From the NCBI GenBank assembly GCA_012103535.1, contig WLWQ01000002.1, forward strand, positions 558,001 to 622,000: DNA of 64,000 nucleotides, written 5' to 3'. How positions within the stretch are numbered: the stretch's first letter is position 1; the number at the start of each line of letters is the position of its first letter. Of this stretch, positions 53,046 through 61,959 are shown one piece after another. The notes beneath the pieces are model-generated. The model was not told the DNA's origin. It searched no databases and worked only from the letters and a program-made list of their open reading frames with translations. Both the position numbers and the translations under genes were made by a program. The stretch comes from Pseudomonadales bacterium (lineage in GTDB: Bacteria > Pseudomonadota > Gammaproteobacteria > Pseudomonadales > Pseudohongiellaceae).

Positions 53046-53122
53046 AAAAAAATACCGCCATATAGAGACGGTATTTAGGAAAGCAGTGCCCTGCATAATA
53101 TGGCAGATACTCGACTTGTCAA
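53046..53122 (-). promoter_or_regulatory. sigma-70-type promoter followed by a leader terminator for the MAPEG gene
   Basis: Minus strand: TTGACA (53122-53117), 17-base spacer, ATTATG (53099-53094). About 12 bases past the likely start of RNA lies a perfect 8-bp stem (AAATACCG with CGGTATTT, 53050-53076) followed by seven T. It resembles an attenuator that lets part of the RNA through to the MAPEG ATG at 53011. Confidence 0.6.
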
Positions 53123-53223
53123 TTACCCATTAAATAGACAGAACATTCAGCCAGAAAATTGAAGGTACTTAGAATCCTCAAGATCGGTTAAAATGGCTGC
53201 TTGCGATTAGAACAATAAAGCCT

Positions 53224-54168
53224 ATGAAAGTTACAGAATGCTTTAGTCGAGAAGAGATTCAGGATCTCTGCCAACGCAGTAATCTGCATGCGTGGTTCGC
53301 CTTTTTGGTGAGCTGGGGGATTATCGTGTTTGCTTTTTGGCTGGTGGCTTTCTGGCCGAATCCGCTGACAGTGCTTGTAGCGCTAATGTTATTGGGCGGC
53401 CGGCAATTAGGATTGGCTGCGTTAATGCATGAATGTGGCCACGGTTCCTTGTTTAAAACCAGAGCGCTTAATCAGTCTGTTGGGAAATGGCTTGCAGCCG
53501 CGCCGGTGTTCTACCGTATTGACGATTACATGAAAAACCATCTGAAGCATCACGCTAAGATCGGCTCGAGAGAAGATCCAGACCTTAGTCGTTACGAACG
53601 CTATCCAGTTTCCGCTAGCTCTTTCAGGCGCAAAATAATTCGTGACCTTACCGGAAGAACAACCTGGAATTATTTTCGTATCGTGTTTAATGCCAATAAG
53701 ATTTTCTATGTTGATGAGCAAAACAAGAAAAGATTCAGTGTCAGACAATTAGTAGTCAAGTTTCATGCGCCTATTATTGCAAACATTGCGATGATTATTA
53801 TTCTCACTGCGTTTGCTAATCCATGGTTGTATCTTCTTTGGCTCACATCCTATTTCAGTTGTTACATGGTGTTTAGCCGAATTAGAAACCTAGCAGAACA
53901 TGCGGTCGTACCTGAATTGTTTAATGACGATCCGGTGATGAATACACGCACCACAATACCTAGCTGGTGGGAACGCCTGACATTTGCGCCAAATTCTGTT
54001 TGCTATCATCTCGAACACCATTTGATGCCTTCTGTTCCGAAATACCGTCTTGCACATTTTCATAATGAGTTGAAGGCCCGTGGATTTCTGGATAAGGCGG
54101 ATATTGCTGATGAGTATTTTGAGGTTGTTAGGAAGTTGGTTGTAAAACCCGAAGTGCAAGCGGCATAA
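53224..54168 (+). CDS. fatty acid desaturase (membrane di-iron)
   Basis: A 314-residue integral membrane enzyme with three His boxes: HECGHGS (about 69-75), HLKHHAK (about 106-112) and YHLEHHLMP (about 261-269). Four hydrophobic helices surround them. It introduces a double bond into a fatty-acyl chain with O2 and an electron donor; such genes keep membranes fluid in cold. No clear ribosome site was seen before ATG 53224. It is followed at once by the hairpin repeat cluster. Confidence 0.9.
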   Translation: MKVTECFSREEIQDLCQRSNLHAWFAFLVSWGIIVFAFWLVAFWPNPLTVLVALMLLGGRQLGLAALMHECGHGSLFKTRALNQSVGKWLAAAPVFYRIDDYMKNHLKHHAKIGSREDPDLSRYERYPVSASSFRRKIIRDLTGRTTWNYFRIVFNANKIFYVDEQNKKRFSVRQLVVKFHAPIIANIAMIIILTAFANPWLYLLWLTSYFSCYMVFSRIRNLAEHAVVPELFNDDPVMNTRTTIPSWWERLTFAPNSVCYHLEHHLMPSVPKYRLAHFHNELKARGFLDKADIADEYFEVVRKLVVKPEVQAA

Positions 54169-54795
54169 AATCGTTTTCCCAAATCGTTTTCCGTAGGGAA
54201 AACGATTCTGAGGAATTACGCTTTACAGTAATTCCGAACAGCCGAGCGAATTTCTCGTAGAGAAATGCGCTTAGAACACTGAAGTTCAAAGGCTGGCATA
54301 TAATAGTCTTTTTCAATTCTGGCACCAATCCCAAAATCGTTTTCCGTAGGGAAAACGATTCTGAGGATTTACGCTTTACAGTAATTCCGAACAGCCGAGC
54401 GCAATAAAATCGTTTTCCGTAGGGAAAACGATTCTGAGGAATTACGCTTCACAGTAATTACGACCGGACGGGCGAATTTCTCGCAGAGAAATGCGCTTAG
54501 ATCACTGGAGTTTAAAGTCTGACAGATATTGTACTCAGCTATTTTCATGTCTGGCACCAATCCCAAAATCGTTTTCCGTAGGGAAAACGATTCTGAAGAA
54601 TTACGCCTTACAGTAATTCTGAACAGCCGAGCGAATTTCTCGTAGAGAAATGCGCTTAGGACACAGAAGTTCAACGGCTGACAGGAATTGGTCTTTCAGC
54701 TTTTTTCGAGTCTGGCACCATTCCCCGCTTTTTCTACGAAAAAGCTTCATTACCTCATACGCTCCCATCAAAATTGATTTCCCTGAAATCAATTT
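54167..54795. repeat. tandem cluster of multi-hairpin repeat units
   Basis: Four units begin at about 54182, 54335, 54408 and 54567 (the second truncated at about 72 bases), full length about 152-160 bases. Each has hairpin 1 (AATCGTTTTCC-GTAG-GGAAAACGATT, 11 bp), hairpin 2 (GGAATTAC...GTAATTCC) and hairpin 3 (GCGAATTTCTC-GTA-GAGAAATGCGC), and ends in CTGGCACCA. Two different hairpins follow: GCTTTTTC-TAC-GAAAAAGC and AAATTGATTTC-CCT-GAAATCAATTT (54771-54795). Hairpin 2 shows paired changes between copies. The minus strand can be read as a repetitive protein, which is judged to be chance. The cluster starts at the desaturase stop; 54796-54908 holds nothing further. Confidence 0.9.
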
Positions 54796-54908
54796 CTTCT
54801 GGTCGCTAGTGCGTTTCGTTAGATATAGAACGCCTGCTCGTTAATCATACTTGCCAAAATCTTCCTAGAGGCGTAGTTTTTGGGGCAACGAAACGCTTGG
54901 AGTCCTGA

Positions 54909-55868
54909 ATGAACATTCAAAATACCAATAAGAAAACAGCATGTTTAGTTCTTCTGCTGGGATTCTTCACAACGCCACCCCTGCTAACGGCGCAAACCGA
55001 AGAGATTCCGCGCTTGCCGGGTGGTCAGCCGGATATGCAGGGTACTTGGGATTTCCGGACTATTACGCCTTTTCAGCGGCCTGAAGCTCTGGGTGATAAG
55101 GCGGTGCTTACTGCTGAAGAAGCGGCGATTTTTGAGGCGGAAGAAAGGGAGCGGCGTGATCGGGATAATTTCACCGATACCACGACAACCGGTGACTACA
55201 ATCAATTCTGGTATGACCGAGGCGAAGAAATTCTAGGCGATCGTCGCACCTCCTTGGTAACAAGTCCGGTCAATGGGCGAATTCCTGCACTCACCGAAGC
55301 GGCTCAACGACGTAACGCTGAGCGCAGAGAATTAGCGCGACTGGCGGAAGGCGTTGAGGTGAGACCCCTGGCCGAACGATGCATTATGGGATTTAACTCA
55401 GGACCTCCTATGATTCCCAGTGCCTACAACAACAATGTGCAGATTGTGCAAACCGACGATTACTTCATGATGAACAATGAAATGATTCACAATGTCCGCC
55501 CGGTAAGACTTTCCGACGCAATGCATCGAGATACCCCTCGCAAATGGGAAGGGGATTCCGTAGGAACCTGGGATGGCGATACCCTGGTTATTGAAACAAT
55601 CAATTTTGCCCGGGAAACTGCTTTTGGAAATTCTTCTGCCAACATGAAGCTGACCGAAAAGTTCTGGATGATCGATGCGAATACGCTGGGTTATGAATTT
55701 ACCATCGAAGATCCCGATACCTGGACCGAGCCCTGGACAGTAATGTTTCCAATGGTCAGAGCTGAGTTACCGATATATGAATATGCCTGCCACGAAGGCA
55801 ACTACAGCATGGCTGGTATTCTAGGGGGGTGGAGAAGATTAGAATCCCTGGGGCAGTCTGGTCAGTAG
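54909..55868 (+). CDS. exported protein of the CHEGNY-motif family (copy 2)
   Basis: A 319-residue protein with a signal peptide (about 1-27, ending LTAQ). It starts with GGQPDMQGTWDF and TPFQRP, then NGRIPAL, QIVQTDDYFMM, WDGDTLVIETINF and YEYACHEGNYSM, the same order as at 17382 and 62390. Function is unknown. Its neighbour is a pseudogene fragment on the other strand, across a terminator. Confidence 0.8.
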   Translation: MNIQNTNKKTACLVLLLGFFTTPPLLTAQTEEIPRLPGGQPDMQGTWDFRTITPFQRPEALGDKAVLTAEEAAIFEAEERERRDRDNFTDTTTTGDYNQFWYDRGEEILGDRRTSLVTSPVNGRIPALTEAAQRRNAERRELARLAEGVEVRPLAERCIMGFNSGPPMIPSAYNNNVQIVQTDDYFMMNNEMIHNVRPVRLSDAMHRDTPRKWEGDSVGTWDGDTLVIETINFARETAFGNSSANMKLTEKFWMIDANTLGYEFTIEDPDTWTEPWTVMFPMVRAELPIYEYACHEGNYSMAGILGGWRRLESLGQSGQ

Positions 55869-55890
55869 TAAGATTTACCAAGCTAATTCG

Positions 55891-55925
55891 AAAAAAGGGA
55901 GTCGAGTAATCGGCTCCCTTTTTTT
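55891..55925 (+). terminator. rho-independent terminator
   Basis: A 15-base stem (AAAAAAGGGAGTCGA with TCGGCTCCCTTTTTT, one G-T pair) around GTAA, ending in T. The A-rich left arm may also make it work in the minus direction for the fragment at 55937. Confidence 0.9.
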
Positions 55926-55936
55926 ATCTTCGCTAT

Positions 55937-56125
55937 TTAGTCCGTTATGCGAGCACCGGTAAGTTCTGCAATGGCAGACAAAGTTGTTTGTGCTGCATTT
56001 AAGCCGAGGCGAAAATCATCATCAGTAAATGTAGTCCACACATCCAGCGGTGAGTGCCAGGTTGGATTCCATCCGCCACCAGTGTGAGAACCACGTTCAT
56101 TTTCTCGCATACTAATTGATGCCAA
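55937..56125 (-). pseudogene. 3' fragment of an M28 peptidase gene
   Basis: 62 codons that match the last part of the complete peptidase at 58515 (SISMRENERGSHTGGG and onward, to the end). It has no catalytic domain and begins right after the stop codon of the 56126 gene, so it cannot be translated as a functional protein. 146 of its bases are identical to the other copy. Confidence 0.85.
55971..56116. repeat. 146-bp direct repeat, copy 1
   Basis: Identical by eye to 58549-58694, in the same orientation. Outside the 146 bases the two copies diverge (coding end similar, upstream unrelated). The repeats flank the 756-residue gene. Confidence 0.85.
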
Positions 56126-58396
56126 TTATTCTTCTTCAATTTCAATAAGTACAATGCTATCGAATTTCACCGGATTTGTGCCCTCTATGAGTTGTGCGTC
56201 CAAGACGTATTTTTTGCCAGCGATAGAGACATTTTTAATCGTTAACGTACCTTCCGAGTTGAATACAGACTGTGTCTCTGGTTCTAAATCTGAGTCTAAA
56301 AATTTCGCACCAATAATTTCAAGAATAACGTGTCCCTGCACGTGAACTTTAAACTGAGCGCTTAAAAGTATATTGTCGTCAGCTCTTATGAAAGGGACCG
56401 ATAGTACAGAGTTACTCAGTGTCGGAAGTAGAGTCAGATCGATTTCAAAGTTCTCGATTAAATCTTTCTCGGATTGCGCAGGCTCTTGAAGACTGGATAA
56501 TGAACTAAAGCTGCGGCATATATCACTTCCTGATTGCGCCTCTTCAACATTCTCATATATCGGTGTGCAGACAATGGAATCAATATATCCTATTCCATTT
56601 ACTCGCGCGAATTGCTCCACGTAATTATCAGTAGGTATAGTACTTAGCTCTTCCACGTTGACTGAGTAGGAAAATCCTGCGACTTGTCCAGGTTTTAATT
56701 CTTTAACGTAGCAATTAATCGTTCCGTGACCTTGTATCATGGAATCTGATTGAAGAGATAAAGTCTCTCCCGTTGCAGCAAGGATAACGCACTGACTATC
56801 GCCCGTCCTATAAAGATCAAAGCCTTTAAAATTTGAAAAAGAAAACTTCATATCTCGCAACAATATCGAAGATGTATTTTGCGCTTCCACAGTATAATTG
56901 ACCCAGTCCCCAACGAGGACTCCGGTTTGATTATTGAATTGTCTAACGATAAGAGAAGTGGCTGAGAACTCGTCTATTGTCGTAATCGATTCGAATACTG
57001 ATTCAGTTCTAGGAAAAACTTCTTCTGTAAGTTGGCTAATTAAGTGAGCTGTGGCGTTCAGTGAATATACGGCATCTGCCCCATTTGCAATATCATGCCT
57101 ACTGATCCCACAAGGGAGACAGTTGCACAAAGTACTAGGATTGGAAAACTTGTTTATCCTTTCGGTAAAAATAGATAGAGGCGTACTAAGGGCAGAGGAA
57201 CTGGGAATTTTGGTAGCAAATAAACCATCAATTTTGAAACCGGATGAAAATGGAAAAGTCCCTCCATTGGGATTCTCTTCTCTAGTAGGAACCAAGCCCA
57301 TGGTGGTACTGACTAATGTCACAATATCTACTCTGGCGCTGCAACCGGGCCCCGTATCGACAACAGAAATAAGTCGACCAGAAAATTTATCTGCATAGAA
57401 GTCTCCCATCACAGCTTCTGAGTTATCAGCGCTAATCCCGCAGCTAGCGGACCCCAATCGCCCTAAGAGCGGATGAAAAAATAAAACAATATCAGCTCCA
57501 ACACCTGAAATGATGTTATCTAGATTTTCGAATGAACTATGAGAGCCTGAGGTTAAATCATTGAAAACAGTCTCAATGGACGTAGAGGTACCTGAGTATT
57601 CTATTTCACCCAATGCAGCTAGTCGGAGGGTAATACCCACTTCATTACGCTTAAAAAACTGATTAGTTGTTGTAATAAGAGTCTGAATATCGCTGTCTAT
57701 TTTTCCCTGATGGTAATCATTAGCGCTATCAGAATAGAGTGCGACAACATCAATAAGTGCATTTTGATGGGAATTGGAACTTGGATTTTCGGGATCTGTG
57801 CCAATAATGTTTTCATTGATGTCAGAAACCCCGTCCTGGTCAGTGTCACGAAGAACGTCTCTCGCTACTGAAATAGTTAGCGCTGGCCCTTCGACAAAAA
57901 AAACACCATCAGCAAATCCAATGGTATCAGCAGCCTGCGACTTAACTTCGATATCGCCCTCTTTACTTGAAACGCTAATCACTGATGAGAAACTAGGCCT
58001 ATTATCTATATCTCCGACAATGTAATAGTCAAGTTGGTAAAATGAGTTCGCTTTAACCTTAGGAAGTGCACAGATTATTTCTGTTATCCCTCCTGGAACC
58101 CAATAGGAACAGTTCTCATCTAAACCGCGAACATCCACCGGTCCTGAAAATTGAATGCTAATTTGAACTGTGGTGAATATTGATTCTGTTGGATTGCTTA
58201 TTTCAATGTAGAAAAGCTGGCGCTCATCTTGAAAGATGAATGGCTTAGAAGTGTAGTGTCGAGCAAAAGCTTCAGATTGAGCCAAAGAAGAATTTACAGA
58301 CGTCATGACAGCAATGAACACAAGAATTTGCCATTTGAAACTCGAAAATCCTGTAACAAATCTTTGAGTCAAGTTCATTTGGGAAAGCCAGAACAT
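56126..58396 (-). CDS. exported reprolysin-like metallopeptidase-fold protein lacking HExxH
   Basis: A 756-residue protein. A signal sequence (about 20-40) precedes a beta domain, a Ca-binding TSP3-like DTDQDGVSDINENIIGTD (about 182-199), a zincin-like domain from ALIDVVALYSDSAND (about 210-400), and C-terminal beta domains with several Cys. Where reprolysin-like peptidases have HExxHxxGxxH, here STTMGLVPTREENPNGG (about 360-376) lacks the histidines while its flanks (EENPNGGTFPFSSGF) are conserved. So it is a pseudo-peptidase, perhaps a binding or adhesion protein. It stands between two copies of the M28 3' end. Confidence 0.68.
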   Translation of the reverse strand: MFWLSQMNLTQRFVTGFSSFKWQILVFIAVMTSVNSSLAQSEAFARHYTSKPFIFQDERQLFYIEISNPTESIFTTVQISIQFSGPVDVRGLDENCSYWVPGGITEIICALPKVKANSFYQLDYYIVGDIDNRPSFSSVISVSSKEGDIEVKSQAADTIGFADGVFFVEGPALTISVARDVLRDTDQDGVSDINENIIGTDPENPSSNSHQNALIDVVALYSDSANDYHQGKIDSDIQTLITTTNQFFKRNEVGITLRLAALGEIEYSGTSTSIETVFNDLTSGSHSSFENLDNIISGVGADIVLFFHPLLGRLGSASCGISADNSEAVMGDFYADKFSGRLISVVDTGPGCSARVDIVTLVSTTMGLVPTREENPNGGTFPFSSGFKIDGLFATKIPSSSALSTPLSIFTERINKFSNPSTLCNCLPCGISRHDIANGADAVYSLNATAHLISQLTEEVFPRTESVFESITTIDEFSATSLIVRQFNNQTGVLVGDWVNYTVEAQNTSSILLRDMKFSFSNFKGFDLYRTGDSQCVILAATGETLSLQSDSMIQGHGTINCYVKELKPGQVAGFSYSVNVEELSTIPTDNYVEQFARVNGIGYIDSIVCTPIYENVEEAQSGSDICRSFSSLSSLQEPAQSEKDLIENFEIDLTLLPTLSNSVLSVPFIRADDNILLSAQFKVHVQGHVILEIIGAKFLDSDLEPETQSVFNSEGTLTIKNVSIAGKKYVLDAQLIEGTNPVKFDSIVLIEIEEE

Positions 58397-58514
58397 TTGA
58401 TGAAATAAGCTTAACCCAAGCTGATAACTTTTGAAAATGTTAAAACTGGCACTAACCGATATTTTGCCAACATTTGAAGTAGTTAGAGAATAATAGTTTG
58501 GAGGTATTTAGTTT

Positions 58515-59756
58515 CTAATCTTCGATGCGAGCGCCAGTCAACTGTGCTATGGCAGACAAAGTTGTTTGTGCTGCATTTAAGCCGAGGCGAAAATCATCAT
58601 CAGTAAATGTAGTCCACACATCCAGCGGTGAGTGCCAGGTTGGATTCCATCCGCCACCAGTGTGAGAACCACGTTCATTTTCTCGCATACTAATAGATGG
58701 CACTTCATTCATAAAAGGCGTGGAATCGGTATTGGTCATGTGGGGGCCGACCGTTGCCGGATAGTCTGTGTTGTATTCGTCAGCTGCCGTTTTAAAGACG
58801 AAAGCGAGTTTCATTGATTCATCTGCAAGATCAGAGTTGGATTGAAACTCGATATTAACGTCAGCCTCAGGCCGCTGGTCGCGACTGACAGTCCCATCAG
58901 CGCCAGGTGCCCCATGATCCCACAACATCATGTCGTGTTGAATCATGCCTAACCAATTTGGTTCAGGATATTGGCCTGATCCTGGGGGTTCTTCTATTCC
59001 TTGCAAATCCTTGCGCTGTTCAACATAGGCATAGGAACCGTTTAATCCTGTTTCTTCGTTATTCCAAAGCGCGAAGCGAATGGATACATCGGTTTCTACG
59101 TCCGGCGAATTAAATATGCGCGCCAGTTCCATCACTAATGCGGTGCCTGAGGCATCATCATTAACTGCTTCATTTACTCCGTGGCCATCCATATGAGCAC
59201 CGAGAATGTACATTTCATCAGGACGAGTTGTGCCTACCTTGGTGCAATAAACTTCGGTTCGCGGTCCATTGCTGGGTTCTTCTCGATTTAATTCGCGAAT
59301 ACGCTCATCCGGCTGTGCCATTAAATCGCGGTTAACCCCGGTCTGCGCGCGGTAACCATAGATAGAGGAACCGCCGGGGCCGCTACCGTTACGTCCCACG
59401 TTTCCGCCCGTCGCTGTGGTCAGGTCAACAGCTTCATCGGATTGCGGCCCTCTTTGTCGGGGCGGGCGCGGTTCAGGGTCGAAAACATAATGCAGCCGTT
59501 CGGTATTGGTGCATCCCACCGCCTGCAGTTGCTCTTCGATCCAGTCCACGGCACGTCGATTGCGCTCAGTGCCCTGGCGGCGATCGCCAAATTGAGCCAA
59601 TCCCTGAATCACGTTCTTGTAACTTTCAAGATCGAGCCGGCTGACTAAATCGCGAATCGGATCGTCTTCATCGTCCTGGGCATGAGTGCTGCTCACTCCC
59701 ATGGCAACTGCTGCTGCCAGAATGGCAATTTTGGGGAGGTTGTTCTTCTTATACAT
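58515..59756 (-). CDS. exported M28-family aminopeptidase-like metallopeptidase
   Basis: A 413-residue protein with a signal peptide (about 1-26, ending THAQ). Zn ligands appear in GAHMDGHG (about 187), NDDASGTALV (Asp), NNEETGLNGS (Glu pair, about 230), and an HMTNTDSTPF segment (His, about 345). It is a Zn-dependent aminopeptidase or carboxypeptidase acting in the periplasm. Its last 61 codons recur at 55937. The full catalytic set is present. Confidence 0.88.
   Translation of the reverse strand: MYKKNNLPKIAILAAAVAMGVSSTHAQDDEDDPIRDLVSRLDLESYKNVIQGLAQFGDRRQGTERNRRAVDWIEEQLQAVGCTNTERLHYVFDPEPRPPRQRGPQSDEAVDLTTATGGNVGRNGSGPGGSSIYGYRAQTGVNRDLMAQPDERIRELNREEPSNGPRTEVYCTKVGTTRPDEMYILGAHMDGHGVNEAVNDDASGTALVMELARIFNSPDVETDVSIRFALWNNEETGLNGSYAYVEQRKDLQGIEEPPGSGQYPEPNWLGMIQHDMMLWDHGAPGADGTVSRDQRPEADVNIEFQSNSDLADESMKLAFVFKTAADEYNTDYPATVGPHMTNTDSTPFMNEVPSISMRENERGSHTGGGWNPTWHSPLDVWTTFTDDDFRLGLNAAQTTLSAIAQLTGARIED
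58549..58694. repeat. 146-bp direct repeat, copy 2
   Basis: The end of the complete M28 peptidase gene, identical to 55971-56116. The distance between copies is about 2.4 kb and includes the whole 756-residue gene. Confidence 0.85.
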
Positions 59757-59860
59757 ACTGCGCTCCGACGTATTCGGGTAATTTGGAGAGCATAAGCAAG
59801 CTTGGCCTTTGAGTCTAGTTGATGAATAATCAGTTCAACCCAGCAAAAGGAACAAAAAAC

Positions 59861-60436
59861 ATGAATTGGGAAGCCATAGGGGCAATTGGCGAAGTTGTGG
59901 GGGCTATCGCTGTGGTCACCACTCTAATCGTCCTGTTATTTCAGGTCCGCCAAAACACCCAATCCATGATTGAGGCCAATCGGCTGCAAAAAGCCGCTGC
60001 TATAGACAAACATGCTGATTCGATTGGAGGATGGCGAAATAATTTCATCAATGATGAAAAAGTGGCAAGTATTTGGATTGCCATGCGGGAAGGTGAGGAG
60101 CTGAGCGATCTCGACACTATTCGCTTTGACAATTTGTGGGTGAATTTCGTTAACATTCAGCGTTCAAACTATGTCCGAGCTAATGTCGTAGGAGAGTCAG
60201 GACTGGCGCAGCAAGCGGTAATGAGTGTCGCGGTTGAGCTGGCTAATTCTGAAAAATTTGAAACAGGTTGGAGTGTAACTCGTAATTGGCATCAATTAGC
60301 TTCACCCGATTTCGTTGCGGCGGTGGAAGAAGAATTCGGCAAAGTTAAAATCAGTGGAACAGAGCATCAAACACCTGGCACCTACCATAAGGGTGTGCTG
60401 GAGCCTCAGAATTCGAAAGACCAAGCAAGTATTTGA
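59861..60436 (+). CDS. membrane-anchored protein of the MNWxAIGAIGE family
   Basis: A 191-residue protein. The N-terminal helix (NWEAIGAIGEVVGAIAVVTT) is followed by VRQNTQ and a soluble helical part. ATG 59861 was preferred over ATG 59819 because AAAGGAAC is nine bases upstream and the paralogue at 23557 starts at the same place. Function unknown. The paralogue is in the cassette array. Confidence 0.7.
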   Translation: MNWEAIGAIGEVVGAIAVVTTLIVLLFQVRQNTQSMIEANRLQKAAAIDKHADSIGGWRNNFINDEKVASIWIAMREGEELSDLDTIRFDNLWVNFVNIQRSNYVRANVVGESGLAQQAVMSVAVELANSEKFETGWSVTRNWHQLASPDFVAAVEEEFGKVKISGTEHQTPGTYHKGVLEPQNSKDQASI

Positions 60437-60462
60437 AGTGTTTAAATGGGAGCAAACCAAAA

Positions 60463-61947
60463 ATGAAACGCAGAACATTTTTACAGAACAGCGGCAAGCT
60501 AAGCTTAGCGCTTACTTTTCCCTACTCACTAACTAATCAATCATTCGCCGCCACTATGCCTTCAGATTTAACCAGCTTAACTGCCATAGAACTCTCAACG
60601 GCGATTAAAGAAAAGCAGGCAAGCTGCGTCGAAGTTATGCAGGCCTATCTGGATCGCATTCACAAATACAATGTTGCCTACAACGCTATTGTCAGCCTGC
60701 AGTCTGACGACGATTTGTTACAGCAGGCGAGAGCAGCAGATGCTGAACTCGCTCAAGGTAACTATCGCGGCTGGATGCATGGAATGCCCCATGCAGTTAA
60801 AGACTTAACCGCGGTAAGGGGAATTCCCTATACCAGTGGTTCATTAATGTATAAGGATCGAGTCCCGGACCAGGACAGTGCAATGGTGTCGCGTATTCGC
60901 GACGCTGGTGCGATTTTCATTGGCAAGACCAATACTCCGGAATTTGGATTAGGTTCGCAATCTTACAATCCCGTTTATGGCGCGACAGGATGTGCCTATA
61001 ACCCGGAGCTAACTTCAGGTGGGTCTAGTGGTGGTGCCGGCAGCGGTCTCGGTACACAGATGCTGCCGGTAGCAGATGGCAGTGACATGATGGGGTCACT
61101 ACGAAATCCTGGCGCATTTAATAATGTGATTGGTTACCGCCCAAGTACAAATGTTATGAGTGGCAGAGACGCATCGCCACGACCCTTATCTACTTCTGGG
61201 CCAATGGGTCGCAATACCGCCGATACCATTCAATTCTTAAAGACTATTGCAGTGAAAGACGTAGGGGATTCTTTTAATCCGCTTAATCTGGCGACAGCGA
61301 AGATCGGTTGGCTTGGTAATTTGGATGGCTACCTGGCACTGGAAAATGGCATTGAACAATTGTGTGAAGGCAGCTTGTCTATGGTGGCGGATGCCGGTGC
61401 AGCAGTAGACTCGGTAATGCCTGATTACAATTTCGATGATCTCTGGTTTTGTTGGACAACTTTGCGTCATATGGGTCGCGCCAGCATGCAGCGCTTCTAT
61501 GATGATCCCGCTACTCGGGATTTGCTCAAGCCAGAAATGATTTGGGAGATTGAGCAATCACAGATTCTCACGGAAGGCGATCGCGCTCGCGCCAATGCAT
61601 ATCGCGGCGATTGGCTAAGAGAACTGGATCGCTTGTTTATGCAATATGACTTCCTCGCTATCCCAACTGCCCAGGTTTTTCCTTATCCGAAAACAACGCA
61701 CTGGCCAACTGAAATTGAGGGCAGGGCGATGGATACATACCATCGTTGGATGGAGATCGTAATCCTCGGCAGTCTTGGCGGGCTACCGGTGATTAACGTT
61801 CCAGTTGGATTCGATGCAGCGGGACGTCCAATGGGCATTCAAATCATGGGCAATTTTGGTGAAGACAAGAAAGTCCTGGAATTTGGTCTGGCTTATGATC
61901 AAGTCACAGACTTCTTGCAACAAAGACCTAACATGGTTGAAGCCTGA
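60463..61947 (+). CDS. Tat-exported amidase (amidase-signature family)
   Basis: A 494-residue hydrolase. The twin-arginine signal (MKRRTFLQNSGKLSLALTF) starts at ATG 60463; a longer frame begins 10 codons upstream, overlapping the previous gene. Catalytic Ser-cisSer-Lys: Lys in HAVKDLTAVRG (about 110), GGSSGGAG (cis-Ser, about 190) and GSDMMGSLRNPG (nucleophile region, about 210-221). It hydrolyses amides, possibly glutamyl or aryl amides, in the periplasm. The substrate is unknown. Confidence 0.87.
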   Translation: MKRRTFLQNSGKLSLALTFPYSLTNQSFAATMPSDLTSLTAIELSTAIKEKQASCVEVMQAYLDRIHKYNVAYNAIVSLQSDDDLLQQARAADAELAQGNYRGWMHGMPHAVKDLTAVRGIPYTSGSLMYKDRVPDQDSAMVSRIRDAGAIFIGKTNTPEFGLGSQSYNPVYGATGCAYNPELTSGGSSGGAGSGLGTQMLPVADGSDMMGSLRNPGAFNNVIGYRPSTNVMSGRDASPRPLSTSGPMGRNTADTIQFLKTIAVKDVGDSFNPLNLATAKIGWLGNLDGYLALENGIEQLCEGSLSMVADAGAAVDSVMPDYNFDDLWFCWTTLRHMGRASMQRFYDDPATRDLLKPEMIWEIEQSQILTEGDRARANAYRGDWLRELDRLFMQYDFLAIPTAQVFPYPKTTHWPTEIEGRAMDTYHRWMEIVILGSLGGLPVINVPVGFDAAGRPMGIQIMGNFGEDKKVLEFGLAYDQVTDFLQQRPNMVEA

Positions 61948-61959
61948 TAAGGATTTAGC

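Noticed and set aside
54369..54792. Minus-strand open frames of 60-100 residues in the hairpin repeat cluster, with repeated RNSSESFSLRKTI-like peptides
   Set aside because: They arise from translating the repeat hairpins; no ribosome site, no domain, and the frame breaks with repeat truncation.
54167..54795. CRISPR array
   Set aside because: The repeats are about 150 bases, the intervening sequences are also repeated, and there are no cas genes.
58632..59648. Plus-strand ORFs antisense to the M28 peptidase
   Set aside because: Shadow frames of a well-supported gene with complete catalytic motifs.
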